A stretch of DNA of 64,000 bases from Bacillota bacterium (GTDB lineage: Bacteria > Bacillota > Halanaerobiia > B1SED10-174). The stretch covers positions 1-64,000 of the forward strand of contig SKTZ01000026.1 of the NCBI GenBank assembly GCA_007122335.1. The letters run 5' to 3'. This document shows, in pieces, positions 1 to 7,289 of this stretch (the stretch's first letter is position 1; every line of letters begins with the position of its first letter). The notes under the pieces were generated by a model. The model saw only the letters and a program-made list of their open reading frames with translations, was not told where the DNA came from and did no database searches. The position numbers and the translations under genes were made by a program.

Positions 1-841
1 GGCTTGGGAGCAGGAAATAGAAAACGAAACCTTCCTTTATCAACCGGTAACAGAAAACGATCGCCTTTTCATTCCTTCCTTTTACGGACCAATCTACTCC
101 CTCGATATTAATACCGGCGAGGTAATCTGGGGAGTTTCTGTCCCTGAACGCCTTGTAAAACTGGTAGGAACTGAAAATGGTCTTTTAGGAATGAGTTTCC
201 GCAGCCAGTTGATTTTTCTCGATTTTGACGGGACAATCCAGTGGGAAAGTGATCCTGGGGTGTCTCTGGTCGCCGGAAGCTTATTCATCCAAAACAATCA
301 GGGTATAGCCCTATCTGACCAGGGCCAGTTAATTTCCATTGATCTAGCAAATGGAACTACTGATGAGATTGCTGACTTTGAAATAGGGAAAGTAGTCCAG
401 GTGGCACAAAACGAATCCACCCTTGCTGCTGCAGGAAATCAGAGGAAGGTTCTTTTCTGGGATAAAAATGATTTTTCCTCCGAAACCAAAACTCTCGAAT
501 TCCCCCAATTAAACAGACTATTTTTAACTTCCAATCAGGTTGTTTTTGGAGATGCACAGGGAACAATGCGTGCTGTAGATATTGATACGGGTAATGAGGC
601 CTGGAGAACCCAACTTTATACACCAACATCATCTTTCGCCTTTTTCGAAGACCATCTTTATTTTGGCACCCATGACGGCAGCGTTTTTATCCTGGACAAA
701 GATACCGGGGAAGTTTTAGGGAAAAGAGCCCTCCCCGTTCAGAGCCGGATTACAAGTATCTCTACTGATGATGATCCTAACCTGCTGCATGTAACCAACC
801 GGGGAGGAAAAATTACTACACTCTTTCTCCCTTCCTACTAA
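1..841 (+). CDS. PQQ-like beta-propeller repeat protein (5' end cut by window)
   Basis: The reading frame is open from base 2 and ends with TAA at 839-841, so at least 279 C-terminal residues are present and the start lies outside the window. It carries recurring blade motifs of the PQQ/YncE-like type: YSLDINTGEVIW near base 105, VDIDTGNEAW near base 580 and LDKDTGEVLGK near base 690. Such repeats form seven- or eight-bladed propellers used as binding scaffolds, often secreted or envelope-anchored. No catalytic residues can be assigned and the N-terminal signal or anchor is not visible. It is the only long + strand gene before the tRNA. The family call is fairly sure; the function is unknown. 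Confidence 0.8.
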   Translation, partial: AWEQEIENETFLYQPVTENDRLFIPSFYGPIYSLDINTGEVIWGVSVPERLVKLVGTENGLLGMSFRSQLIFLDFDGTIQWESDPGVSLVAGSLFIQNNQGIALSDQGQLISIDLANGTTDEIADFEIGKVVQVAQNESTLAAAGNQRKVLFWDKNDFSSETKTLEFPQLNRLFLTSNQVVFGDAQGTMRAVDIDTGNEAWRTQLYTPTSSFAFFEDHLYFGTHDGSVFILDKDTGEVLGKRALPVQSRITSISTDDDPNLLHVTNRGGKITTLFLPSY

Positions 842-887
842 CAACCTTTCCAGCCAAAAACAAAGTTAACTATATCTTCTAAAAATC

Positions 888-916
888 TTGACCACTTCGT
901 TATTTTAAGTTATAAT
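888..916 (+). promoter_or_regulatory. Sigma-A promoter of tRNA-Thr
   Basis: A -35 TTGACC (888-893) and a perfect -10 TATAAT (911-916) are separated by exactly 17 bases. The predicted transcript starts about five bases before the mature tRNA. Confidence 0.85.
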
Positions 917-927
917 AATGCAGGCAG

Positions 928-1003
928 GCTGGCGTAGCTCAGTCGGTAGAGCAGGTGACTTGTAATCACCAGGTAACCGGTTCGAATCCGGTCGCCAGCT
1001 CCA
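928..1003 (+). tRNA. tRNA-Thr (anticodon TGT)
   Basis: A complete 76-nt cloverleaf is readable. The acceptor stem GCTGGCG pairs with CGCCAGC, the D arm is GCTC..GAGC, the anticodon stem GGTGA/TCACC encloses the loop CTTGTAA with anticodon TGT, and the T arm ACCGG-TTCGAAT-CCGGT is intact. The discriminator is T and the 3' CCA is encoded (1001-1003). TGT reads ACA and other ACN threonine codons. It is transcribed alone from its own promoter and ends at the hairpin just downstream. Confidence 0.97.
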
Positions 1004-1013
1004 TGAAAATTAA

Positions 1014-1039
1014 GCGGGGTTATCCAACCCCGCTTTTTT
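1014..1039 (+). terminator. Rho-independent terminator of tRNA-Thr
   Basis: Seven-base arms GCGGGGT (1014-1020) and ACCCCGC (1027-1033), loop TATCCA, followed directly by six T residues. Confidence 0.92.
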
Positions 1040-1050
1040 ATTCTTAAATA

Positions 1051-1073
1051 CTGGAAATTTCCCAAAATTCCAG
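1051..1073 (+). promoter_or_regulatory. Inverted repeat upstream of the Gfo/Idh gene (possible operator)
   Basis: CTGGAAATTT at 1051-1060 is matched by AAAATTCCAG at 1064-1073 with one mismatch around a CCC centre. It lies between the tRNA terminator and the ribosome-binding site of the next gene. It is not followed by a T-run, so it does not look like a terminator. A repressor site or mRNA 5' hairpin is inferred. Confidence 0.35.
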
Positions 1074-1092
1074 ACAGAAAGGAATTTTACCT

Positions 1093-2226
1093 GTGGACAA
1101 AAAGAAACTAGGTTACGGATTGATTGGTTTGGGCAATATTGGCCTTTTACACCTGATGACCCTGAAAAACCTGCCCATCTGGAATATTCTTTCCGAAGGG
1201 GAAATATCTCTTACCGGGCTTTATTCCACCCATCCGGAAAAAAATACTGACAAGGCTAAAAAAATTGGGTTTCCACAATTGGTTTCTACCCTTGATGAAC
1301 TTCTTGAACTTCCTGGTCTGGATATTATCGATATTTGCACTCCCAACTTTCTCCACCATGAGCAGGTTCTTGCTTCAGCAGCAGCTGGAAAACACATTTA
1401 CTGCGAAAAACCCCTGGGTTTGAATAAAAAAGAAGCCCTAGAAATGCTAAAAGCAGTTGAAAAAAATAACCTGCACCATCAAATCCCCTTTGTTCTTCGC
1501 TTTTTGCCTGCAGTTGCAAAAACCAGGGCCCTCTTAAATGCTGGAGCAATAGGAAATGTTTATTATCTCAGAACTGAACTACTGCACTCGGGATACCTTG
1601 ATCCTTCCCGTCCTTTCGCCTGGAGACTGGAAAAGAATAGTTCTGGCGGAGGAGCCCTTGCTGATCTGGGCAGCCATCTTCTAGACCTCTTACTGTTTTT
1701 ATTTGGTGAAATCAAAACAGTCCAGGCCCAAACAAGGACAATTATTAAAAGCCGCAAAAACCCTGAAGGGGAATTCTGCAGCGTCGATGTTGATGACTGG
1801 GCTGAAATGTCACTTCAGCTAGAAAATGATCTTGTAGCCAGTTTAGAAGTATCCCGCCTGGCTGTGGGTAACGAAGGCCTGAGTATTTCCATATATGGTG
1901 ATAAGGGAGCCCTGCACATCAGGGATAATGATCCTCTTTCCCCTTCTCTTTATAACCCAAAAGGTCAACAGGTTGCAATCAAAGAGGTTCCCTCGGATTC
2001 TTATTACAAGCTTTTACAGGCCTGTTATCCCCCCTCCAAACTATCAATTGGCTGGCTGGGTGACACCCACGCCGCGAGCCTGGCCTGGTTCCTTAACTGT
2101 ATAGTAAAGGATCAAAAAAGAACTGAAACCCCCGATTTTTCCAGTGGACTTGCTGTCCAGGAAGTTCTTGACCTGGCTTACCAGTCCTCTGCAGAAGGTG
2201 GTAATTTATTAGTTTTAAGAAAATAA
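1093..2226 (+). CDS. Gfo/Idh/MocA-family NAD(P)-dependent oxidoreductase
   Basis: This 377-residue protein starts at GTG 1093 behind AAAGGA. An N-terminal Rossmann fold opens with GLIGLGNIGLLH (residues 9-20), and the family's CEKPLGL motif follows near residue 98, whose Lys is normally catalytic. The C-terminal half has the alpha/beta domain, including GGGALADLGSHLLDLLLFLFG. The family oxidises or reduces sugars, inositols and related hydroxy compounds with NAD(P); the substrate cannot be read from sequence. It is followed 19 bases later by cutC and shares its terminator, so the two are probably co-transcribed. Family very likely; specific role unknown. Confidence 0.88.
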   Translation: MDKKKLGYGLIGLGNIGLLHLMTLKNLPIWNILSEGEISLTGLYSTHPEKNTDKAKKIGFPQLVSTLDELLELPGLDIIDICTPNFLHHEQVLASAAAGKHIYCEKPLGLNKKEALEMLKAVEKNNLHHQIPFVLRFLPAVAKTRALLNAGAIGNVYYLRTELLHSGYLDPSRPFAWRLEKNSSGGGALADLGSHLLDLLLFLFGEIKTVQAQTRTIIKSRKNPEGEFCSVDVDDWAEMSLQLENDLVASLEVSRLAVGNEGLSISIYGDKGALHIRDNDPLSPSLYNPKGQQVAIKEVPSDSYYKLLQACYPPSKLSIGWLGDTHAASLAWFLNCIVKDQKRTETPDFSSGLAVQEVLDLAYQSSAEGGNLLVLRK

Positions 2227-2245
2227 CTGGAAAGGGGAAACTTAA

Positions 2246-2854
2246 ATGCCCCTCTGGGAAGCATGTGTTGATAATTATACCCAAGCAATTGCCAAAGAAA
2301 AATTAGGCGCCGATAGGCTTGAACTCTGTACAAATTTAGCCCAGGGAGGCACAACCCCAAGTTTCGGGACAATTAAAACTGTGCTCCGGGATACTTCAAT
2401 TCCCGTTATGGTCATGATCCGCCCCCGAGGAGGCAACTTTCACTTTTCTCATGAAGAAGTTGATATTATGCTGGAGGACATCGAGGTAGTAAAAAAACTT
2501 GGTGCTAATGGAATTGTCCTGGGAGCATTAAAGGGAAAAGAGATTGACCTCGCCCTTACTAAAATCCTTTCAGACAAAGCCAAACCGCTTGAAATCACTT
2601 TTCACATGGCTTTCGATGAAGTTAAGGATAAATTTAAGGCTATCGATCAATTAATTGAACTGGGCATTCAACGCATTTTAACCCGGGGAGGGGCATCAGA
2701 TGCTCTTGCAGGAAAAAATTTAATAAAAGAATTAGTTGATTATGCTGGAGAAAGAATTGTTATTATGCCCGGAAAAGGAATTACGAAAAATAACCGTGAC
2801 CATATCGCTCGCTTTACCAGAGCCCGGGAACTACACGGAACCAGAATTGTGTAA
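2246..2854 (+). CDS. cutC: CutC family protein
   Basis: The 202-residue product matches the CutC TIM-barrel family: ACVDN, GADRLELC, QGGTTPS, MIRPRGGNFHFS, HMAFDE and ILTRGGASDALAG all occur in the expected order. CutC was first linked to copper homeostasis in E. coli, but its biochemical activity is still debated, so no reaction is claimed. It is somewhat shorter than the E. coli protein at the C-terminus. It begins 19 bases after the oxidoreductase and is followed by a strong terminator. The pairing with a sugar-type dehydrogenase may hint at a metabolic rather than a copper role, which is inference. Confidence 0.88.
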   Translation: MPLWEACVDNYTQAIAKEKLGADRLELCTNLAQGGTTPSFGTIKTVLRDTSIPVMVMIRPRGGNFHFSHEEVDIMLEDIEVVKKLGANGIVLGALKGKEIDLALTKILSDKAKPLEITFHMAFDEVKDKFKAIDQLIELGIQRILTRGGASDALAGKNLIKELVDYAGERIVIMPGKGITKNNRDHIARFTRARELHGTRIV

Positions 2855-2875
2855 AATAGTTGATTAACAAATTAA

Positions 2876-2905
2876 GGAGCCCGGAAAACCCCGGGCTCCC
2901 TTTTT
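2876..2905 (+). terminator. Terminator after cutC, between convergent transcripts
   Basis: GGAGCCCGG (2876-2884) and CCGGGCTCC (2891-2899) make a 9-bp stem with a T-rich tail on the + strand. It may also help stop degV transcripts arriving from the other side, though the T-tract on that strand is poor. The remaining bases to 2998 show nothing I recognise. Confidence 0.88.
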
Positions 2906-2998
2906 ATTGTTTTTTTTGTTGCGACAACTACTTCTAAATTGCTTTTTATCCGGTCAACATCCGATTGTAAGGGTTTTGCAAACTCAAGGTAATTAGTT

Positions 2999-3832
2999 TT
3001 AGTTTTCTTCCATCCAGACCAGGCCAATCATATTTGGGCCCCCATGGACCGCCAAACCGGGACCCATTTCTGTAATAAAGGATTGAGAACAATTGAATCT
3101 TTCTCTTGCTTTTTCCAGGAAATCATTTGCTTTATCCATTGCATTGGAGTGAATAACAGCAACCTGAAGTCGAGAATCTCCCAGACGTTTATAGGTAAGT
3201 TCAAGCATTTTATTTAAAGAAGTTCCTACTGAACGGGTCTTATCAATTACTTTAACTTCCCCTTGATTAATTATAAGAATGGGTTTTAAAGAGAGGATAT
3301 TTCCCAGCAGAGCTTTGACCTGGGAAACACGACCACTTTTGGCCAGGTATTTAAGGGTAGGTAAAACAACCATTCCACCCACTCTTTCTTTAACTTTTTC
3401 AACAAAGGTGATTATTTCTTCTGAAGAACAGCCTTCAATTGCTTTCCGGGCTGCTGTCATAACAATGAATCCTGTGGCCATGGAGATGTTGTTGGAATCA
3501 ATTACATGGATGTCTTCATAGGGTAGCATTTCCCGGGCAAGTTTGGCCGACTGGTAGGTTGCACTGACTTTACCGCTGATAAGGATTGAAATTACTGTAT
3601 CGTACTCCTCGCAGGCTTCCTTGAATTTTTCCAGGAAATCCCCGGGAGCAGGCGCAGAAGTTTTCGGCATCTTTCCTTTCTCTAAAACCCCGTAAAATTC
3701 CTGGAGGTCATCAGAAGGAATTTCCTCTCCATCACAGGTCACCGGAATTTTAACCACACCAATATTTAGTTTTTCCACCAGGAACTGAGGAAGGCTCGCC
3801 GCACCATCGGTTATTATTTTAATTTTTCCCAA
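2999..3832 (-). CDS. DegV family fatty-acid-binding protein
   Basis: The 277-residue product is full length for DegV. The N-terminal EDD domain begins KIIITD-like (IKIITDGAASLP), the family motif KTSAPAPGDF is at about residues 57-66, SGRVS follows near residue 165, and the C-terminus has GPGLAVHGGPN. DegV/FakB-type proteins bind a fatty acid and can present it to a fatty-acid kinase; whether this copy partners with FakA is unknown because fakA is not in the window. Translation starts at TTG 3832, seven bases after GGAGG. It forms its own transcription unit with an extended -10 promoter. Confidence 0.9.
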   Translation of the reverse strand: MGKIKIITDGAASLPQFLVEKLNIGVVKIPVTCDGEEIPSDDLQEFYGVLEKGKMPKTSAPAPGDFLEKFKEACEEYDTVISILISGKVSATYQSAKLAREMLPYEDIHVIDSNNISMATGFIVMTAARKAIEGCSSEEIITFVEKVKERVGGMVVLPTLKYLAKSGRVSQVKALLGNILSLKPILIINQGEVKVIDKTRSVGTSLNKMLELTYKRLGDSRLQVAVIHSNAMDKANDFLEKARERFNCSQSFITEMGPGLAVHGGPNMIGLVWMEEN

Positions 3833-3862
3833 AGCCAGGCCTCCTTAAAGGTTGTTTGGTTG

Positions 3863-3871
3863 ATTATAACA
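3863..3871 (-). promoter_or_regulatory. Extended -10 promoter candidate for degV
   Basis: On the - strand the sequence TGTTATAAT (TG-n-TATAAT) lies about 30 bases before the degV start. No good -35 is present at 17 bases, as is typical of extended -10 promoters. Confidence 0.55.
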
Positions 3872-3953
3872 TAAAATTCCAAAAAAATTAAGAAAATTGA
3901 TTCTACCAAAGGCTTACTCTTTTCCCGCGAATTTTATATTGGCAAACTTAAAC

Positions 3954-4703
3954 CTACCAATTCAACTTTTTTAACTCAGGTATTTCTTCGTGGCTGGTCA
4001 GGTCAACGCAAAGAGGCGTTATTGAAACATACCCTTCCCTGATGGCCATGGTATCACTATCCTTTTCGTCCATCTCCTCAATGCTGCCCGTCATCCAGTA
4101 ATACTTCTGGCCTCTGGGATCAACACGTTGGTCAAAAACATTGGCGTAATTTCGCCGGCTGAGTTTGGTAATTTTGGTTCCTTGAATCTGTTCAGCCGGG
4201 CGGGGAGGGAAGTTTATATTTAGAAGATATTTTTCTTCTAAAATTTTCGAGCCGTGCTTGGCTAAAAGTTCATTAATATAATATGCCCCAAAAGAAAAAT
4301 CCCGAAACTCACCTTCAAGGACGAGAGATACCGCAAGAGAAGGATATCCAAGGAAAAACCCCTCCACTGCTGCAGAAACGGTTCCCGAGTAAAAGACATC
4401 ATTGCCAAGATTGGGACCACTATTAATTCCCGAAATCACAAGATCGGGAGGCGAGGGTAATATTGCCTCGAGCGCGAGCTTTACACAATCAGAGGGAGTC
4501 CCATTTACCGCCCGGGCAACTCCTGCTTCTAACTCCACTTCCTTGACCCGGAGTGGTTTATGCAGGGTAATTGCATGCCCCGTCGCACTCATTTCCTTCT
4601 CCGGGGCTACAGTATAAACAGTATGTTTTTCTTTTAAAACCTGGTATAAGCGATTAATTCCAGGCGCCTGCAATCCATCATCATTTGTTAAAAGGATTTT
4701 CAT
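3954..4703 (-). CDS. surE: 5'/3'-nucleotidase SurE
   Basis: A 249-residue SurE survival protein, a metal-dependent phosphatase of nucleoside 5'- and 3'-monophosphates. The start MKILLTNDDG carries the metal-binding Asp8-Asp9. NGTPSDCVKLAL, SGINSGPNLGNDVFYSGT (metal and phosphate-binding loop) and SAAVEG follow in order. Length is normal. It is the last gene of a tight group running from ftsK; the gap to the preceding CPBP protease gene is 12 bases. No clear terminator is visible after it. Confidence 0.95.
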   Translation of the reverse strand: MKILLTNDDGLQAPGINRLYQVLKEKHTVYTVAPEKEMSATGHAITLHKPLRVKEVELEAGVARAVNGTPSDCVKLALEAILPSPPDLVISGINSGPNLGNDVFYSGTVSAAVEGFFLGYPSLAVSLVLEGEFRDFSFGAYYINELLAKHGSKILEEKYLLNINFPPRPAEQIQGTKITKLSRRNYANVFDQRVDPRGQKYYWMTGSIEEMDEKDSDTMAIREGYVSITPLCVDLTSHEEIPELKKLNW

Positions 4704-4715
4704 CTTTTCCTCCCC

Positions 4716-5423
4716 CTAGTAAATTCCATAACTCATTGCAATAAAAACGATAAGAAGGCCCATTCCGTTCCAGACAATATGAGCAATTACCGGAGCCCAG
4801 AGACTCCTTGCCTTTTCAAAAACATACGTAAAACCAAGTCCTGCCAGAAATGTAGGGAAAAAAGCCCAGACTTCACCGTGGGCAAGGGCAAAAAACCCGC
4901 TGCTAATCAATGCCGCTCCCCTTATATTAACCCATTTCCGCAAATAAGTATAGAGTAATCCCCGGAAAAAAACTTCTTCTGCGATTGGGGCCAGAATAAC
5001 AATAAGTAAACCATAAAAGATAATATGGACACCTTCAACATTTTTCACAATATAAGAAATAACTTCCTGGGGTTGAGGCGAGAGACCAAAAAAACCGGCC
5101 AGGAAAAGTTGAAACAAAAAGTTAAGGGCAGTAGCTCCAAACCAGAGGATAAAACTCCATTTAATTATCCGCCCAAAAAATCCAGTAATATCAAGAAACT
5201 TCTTATCCCAGATATCATAACGGTAACTCAGACCAATAAATAACCAGGTAAAAAGAAGTAAACCCAGCGCCTGGACCATCCCTGAAACTAAAGGCGCCCA
5301 GACACCTTGCAGGTTAAAAAAAATGTCAACCAGGACAATTAATAGAAGGGGACCGGCAAAAATCAGGACCAGTTCTGAAAAACCCCATCGGGAATGAAAT
5401 GGCTCTTGCAAATCATTTGTCAT
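4716..5423 (-). CDS. CPBP family intramembrane metalloprotease
   Basis: A 235-residue, multi-spanning membrane protein of the CAAX protease/bacteriocin-processing (Abi, CPBP) family. The EExxxR motif is Glu149-Glu150..Arg154 (APIAEEVFFRG). The second motif has His182 (FALAHGE) and the third His215 (APVIAHIVWN), giving the full predicted metal site. Substrates of bacterial CPBP proteases are mostly unknown. It starts 3 bases after the CvpA-like gene, so translation is probably coupled, and it precedes surE. Confidence 0.88.
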   Translation of the reverse strand: MTNDLQEPFHSRWGFSELVLIFAGPLLLIVLVDIFFNLQGVWAPLVSGMVQALGLLLFTWLFIGLSYRYDIWDKKFLDITGFFGRIIKWSFILWFGATALNFLFQLFLAGFFGLSPQPQEVISYIVKNVEGVHIIFYGLLIVILAPIAEEVFFRGLLYTYLRKWVNIRGAALISSGFFALAHGEVWAFFPTFLAGLGFTYVFEKARSLWAPVIAHIVWNGMGLLIVFIAMSYGIY

Positions 5424-5426
5424 TGC

Positions 5427-6128
5427 CTACCCCTCCAAAATGAAATTACGAATTTGCTCAACAAGCCAGGGCCGGAAAGGTTCCTGCCAGGACTGAATAT
5501 ATTCGTAGGGATTTAAATAATCAGGAAATTCCAGAAGGAAAAAATCAAAAACCGGTTGAATAAGCATCAGAATAAAAAACAGAAAAATTACCATATGCCC
5601 CGCAGTTAAAATACCTCCCAAAATCCGGGAAAAAACATACGGTTGTCTTTTTTTCCTGAAAATAGTCTCCATAATTAAAATTACCACTTTCTCTCCTAAA
5701 AAAGCCACGAAAAAAAGCAATAAAAAAGCTGCATGCAGGGCAAAGACGAAGGCCAGGGTTTCTCCCAGAAGCTCAATTATCTGAGCCGAACCCATTCCTG
5801 CTTCGGTAATTTCTTCTATAATTAAAGCTTCCTGGATAATTGAATCGCTAGGCTGAGAAATAGATACCTGTTGTAAATAAGTGTTAAATTGTTCAGCAAA
5901 ATCGCCACTTACCGGGCTTATAACCTCCCGTAAAGCCATTTCCATATAGCCGGTTAAATCCAGGCTTTCAATAATGGATCGGGCTACCGGAAAAGCCCAG
6001 AGATAAAATAAAACAGGTGCAGCGATAAATTTCATTGTCCTTAACAGAGAGGAGAAAAAACCTCGCCTCCCTCCAACTATCATTGCCAGAAGAAGAAGGG
6101 CTACAAATACCATTTCATACCAGGTCAT
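5427..6128 (-). CDS. CvpA-like integral membrane protein
   Basis: This 233-residue protein has a hydrophobic start with a short GGRRGFF turn, typical of CvpA-family proteins, and further hydrophobic segments near residues 25-45, 125-150 and 170-200. A polar, acidic loop sits between residues 65 and 120. CvpA homologues affect colicin V export or envelope processes, but the molecular role is not settled. It begins 9 bases after the rodZ-like gene with AGAGG in front. The family assignment rests on topology and the N-terminal pattern, so it is moderate. Confidence 0.6.
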   Translation of the reverse strand: MTWYEMVFVALLLLAMIVGGRRGFFSSLLRTMKFIAAPVLFYLWAFPVARSIIESLDLTGYMEMALREVISPVSGDFAEQFNTYLQQVSISQPSDSIIQEALIIEEITEAGMGSAQIIELLGETLAFVFALHAAFLLLFFVAFLGEKVVILIMETIFRKKRQPYVFSRILGGILTAGHMVIFLFFILMLIQPVFDFFLLEFPDYLNPYEYIQSWQEPFRPWLVEQIRNFILEG

Positions 6129-6137
6129 ATTAAACCT

Positions 6138-6500
6138 CTAAAACAAGAAATGCCAGACCAGGAAACCTATTACACCCAGCCCGACCAGGACCACTATTAT
6201 AATAAGTAATAAAAACCGCCCTGAATCTTCATCTTCGCCTTCCTCTGGCAGGGAAGGAGGAACCTCCTGGGTCCGGGACATATTATAGCTTTCCACAAAA
6301 TCTTTGCCGTCAAGACCCAGGGCATCGGCATAGGTCCTCAAAAAACCTCGCAGGTAAACTTCTTCGGGCAGTTCTCTCCAGTTTCCACTTTCAATAGCTT
6401 TCAGAAAACGAGGTTGAATTTTGGTTTTTTCAGAAATTTCCTCCAGAGAAATTCCTTTTTCTTCCCGAACTTCCTTTAATTCTTTTCCTATTTGCTTCAT
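6138..6500 (-). CDS. RodZ-like helix-turn-helix membrane protein
   Basis: A 120-residue protein with an N-terminal Xre/RodZ-type HTH (IGKELKEVREEKGISLEEIS, then the YLRGFLRTYADALGLD signature of RodZ) and one C-terminal transmembrane helix. It lacks the long periplasmic domain of E. coli RodZ. RodZ links MreB to the membrane and helps set rod shape. In B. subtilis the homologue (ymfM) also follows ymfK downstream of a spoIIIE/ftsK-type gene, the same context as here. I chose ATG 6500 because AAAGGG lies 8 bases upstream; a GTG at 6509 is too close to that site. Confidence 0.85.
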   Translation of the reverse strand: MKQIGKELKEVREEKGISLEEISEKTKIQPRFLKAIESGNWRELPEEVYLRGFLRTYADALGLDGKDFVESYNMSRTQEVPPSLPEEGEDEDSGRFLLLIIIVVLVGLGVIGFLVWHFLF

Positions 6501-6512
6501 CGCACCCACCCT

Positions 6513-7277
6513 TTAACTTATGTCAAATTGGTTATACGGAAGCGGTTCCAGTTCCTCTTCATCTTCTCCATTTTCATCCCGCTTGAGGAATATAAGGGCG
6601 TCAAAATACCCGTACTCATAGCCAAGTTCTTCAACAAAAACTCCGGGATGTTCAATAATTTTAGCCTGAGGTTGTTCAAGAACATCTTTGAGTAATTGGC
6701 GGTGCTTAGGACCCGCCCGGTGCAGGGAAGTTAAAGCATCAATAATTATAACACTGTCGGTGTCAAGCTCTGAAAAATCCATTGCTTCCCGGGCCAGTTG
6801 TCTGACAAATGTTGTGGAAAAAAGAATCCACTTTTTATTGGCATGAACACAGGAAGCAATTGCCACCTCCGTTTTCCCCACCCGGGGAGACCCCTGAATT
6901 CCTATCACGGGAAATTCTTTTTCACGGAAGGTTTCTGCCAGGAAATCAACCAAAACTGGAAGTTCCTGGCGCCGAAAATGGAACATCGGGGGATCTCCTT
7001 CAGCGTGAATTTTACGTCCGTGACGCATGGTCAGCATATCTAAATAGGTTGGAGGATGTAATTCCAATAATTCCAGGTGCGGAGAAAGCCCAAGCGAACT
7101 TTTAACAGGAGTCAGGTATTCCGAACCGGGAACTTCCAAAAGAAAACATCTCCGATCAGGGGGAATCCCCCCGATCCTGATGATGTTAATTCCCAGCATA
7201 CCCATGAGAGAGGTAACGTCCCCCAGCAAACCAACTCGGTTCTCTAAAATCTTGTATTCAAGGTAATACTTTTCCAT
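6513..7277 (-). CDS. YmfK/DUF3388-type P-loop protein
   Basis: A 254-residue protein with two parts. Residues 1-75 resemble an ACT-type regulatory fold (EYKILENRVGLLGDVTSLMG). The C-terminal part is a P-loop NTPase with Walker A GIQGSPRVGKT (126-136) and a Walker B-like VIIIDAL (176-182). This matches the conserved but uncharacterised YmfK family of Bacilli and Clostridia. It sits 12 bases after ftsK and just before the rodZ-like gene, the same local order as in B. subtilis. The function is unknown; a role tied to division or shape is only suggested by neighbours. Confidence 0.75.
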   Translation of the reverse strand: MEKYYLEYKILENRVGLLGDVTSLMGMLGINIIRIGGIPPDRRCFLLEVPGSEYLTPVKSSLGLSPHLELLELHPPTYLDMLTMRHGRKIHAEGDPPMFHFRRQELPVLVDFLAETFREKEFPVIGIQGSPRVGKTEVAIASCVHANKKWILFSTTFVRQLAREAMDFSELDTDSVIIIDALTSLHRAGPKHRQLLKDVLEQPQAKIIEHPGVFVEELGYEYGYFDALIFLKRDENGEDEEELEPLPYNQFDIS

Positions 7278-7289
7278 CTTAATCCAGCC

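Noticed and set aside
4402..4617. Open frames opposite known genes (for example within surE)
   Set aside because: They are shadows of clear genes on the other strand without family features or ribosome-binding sites; the same holds for all other such frames in the - strand region.
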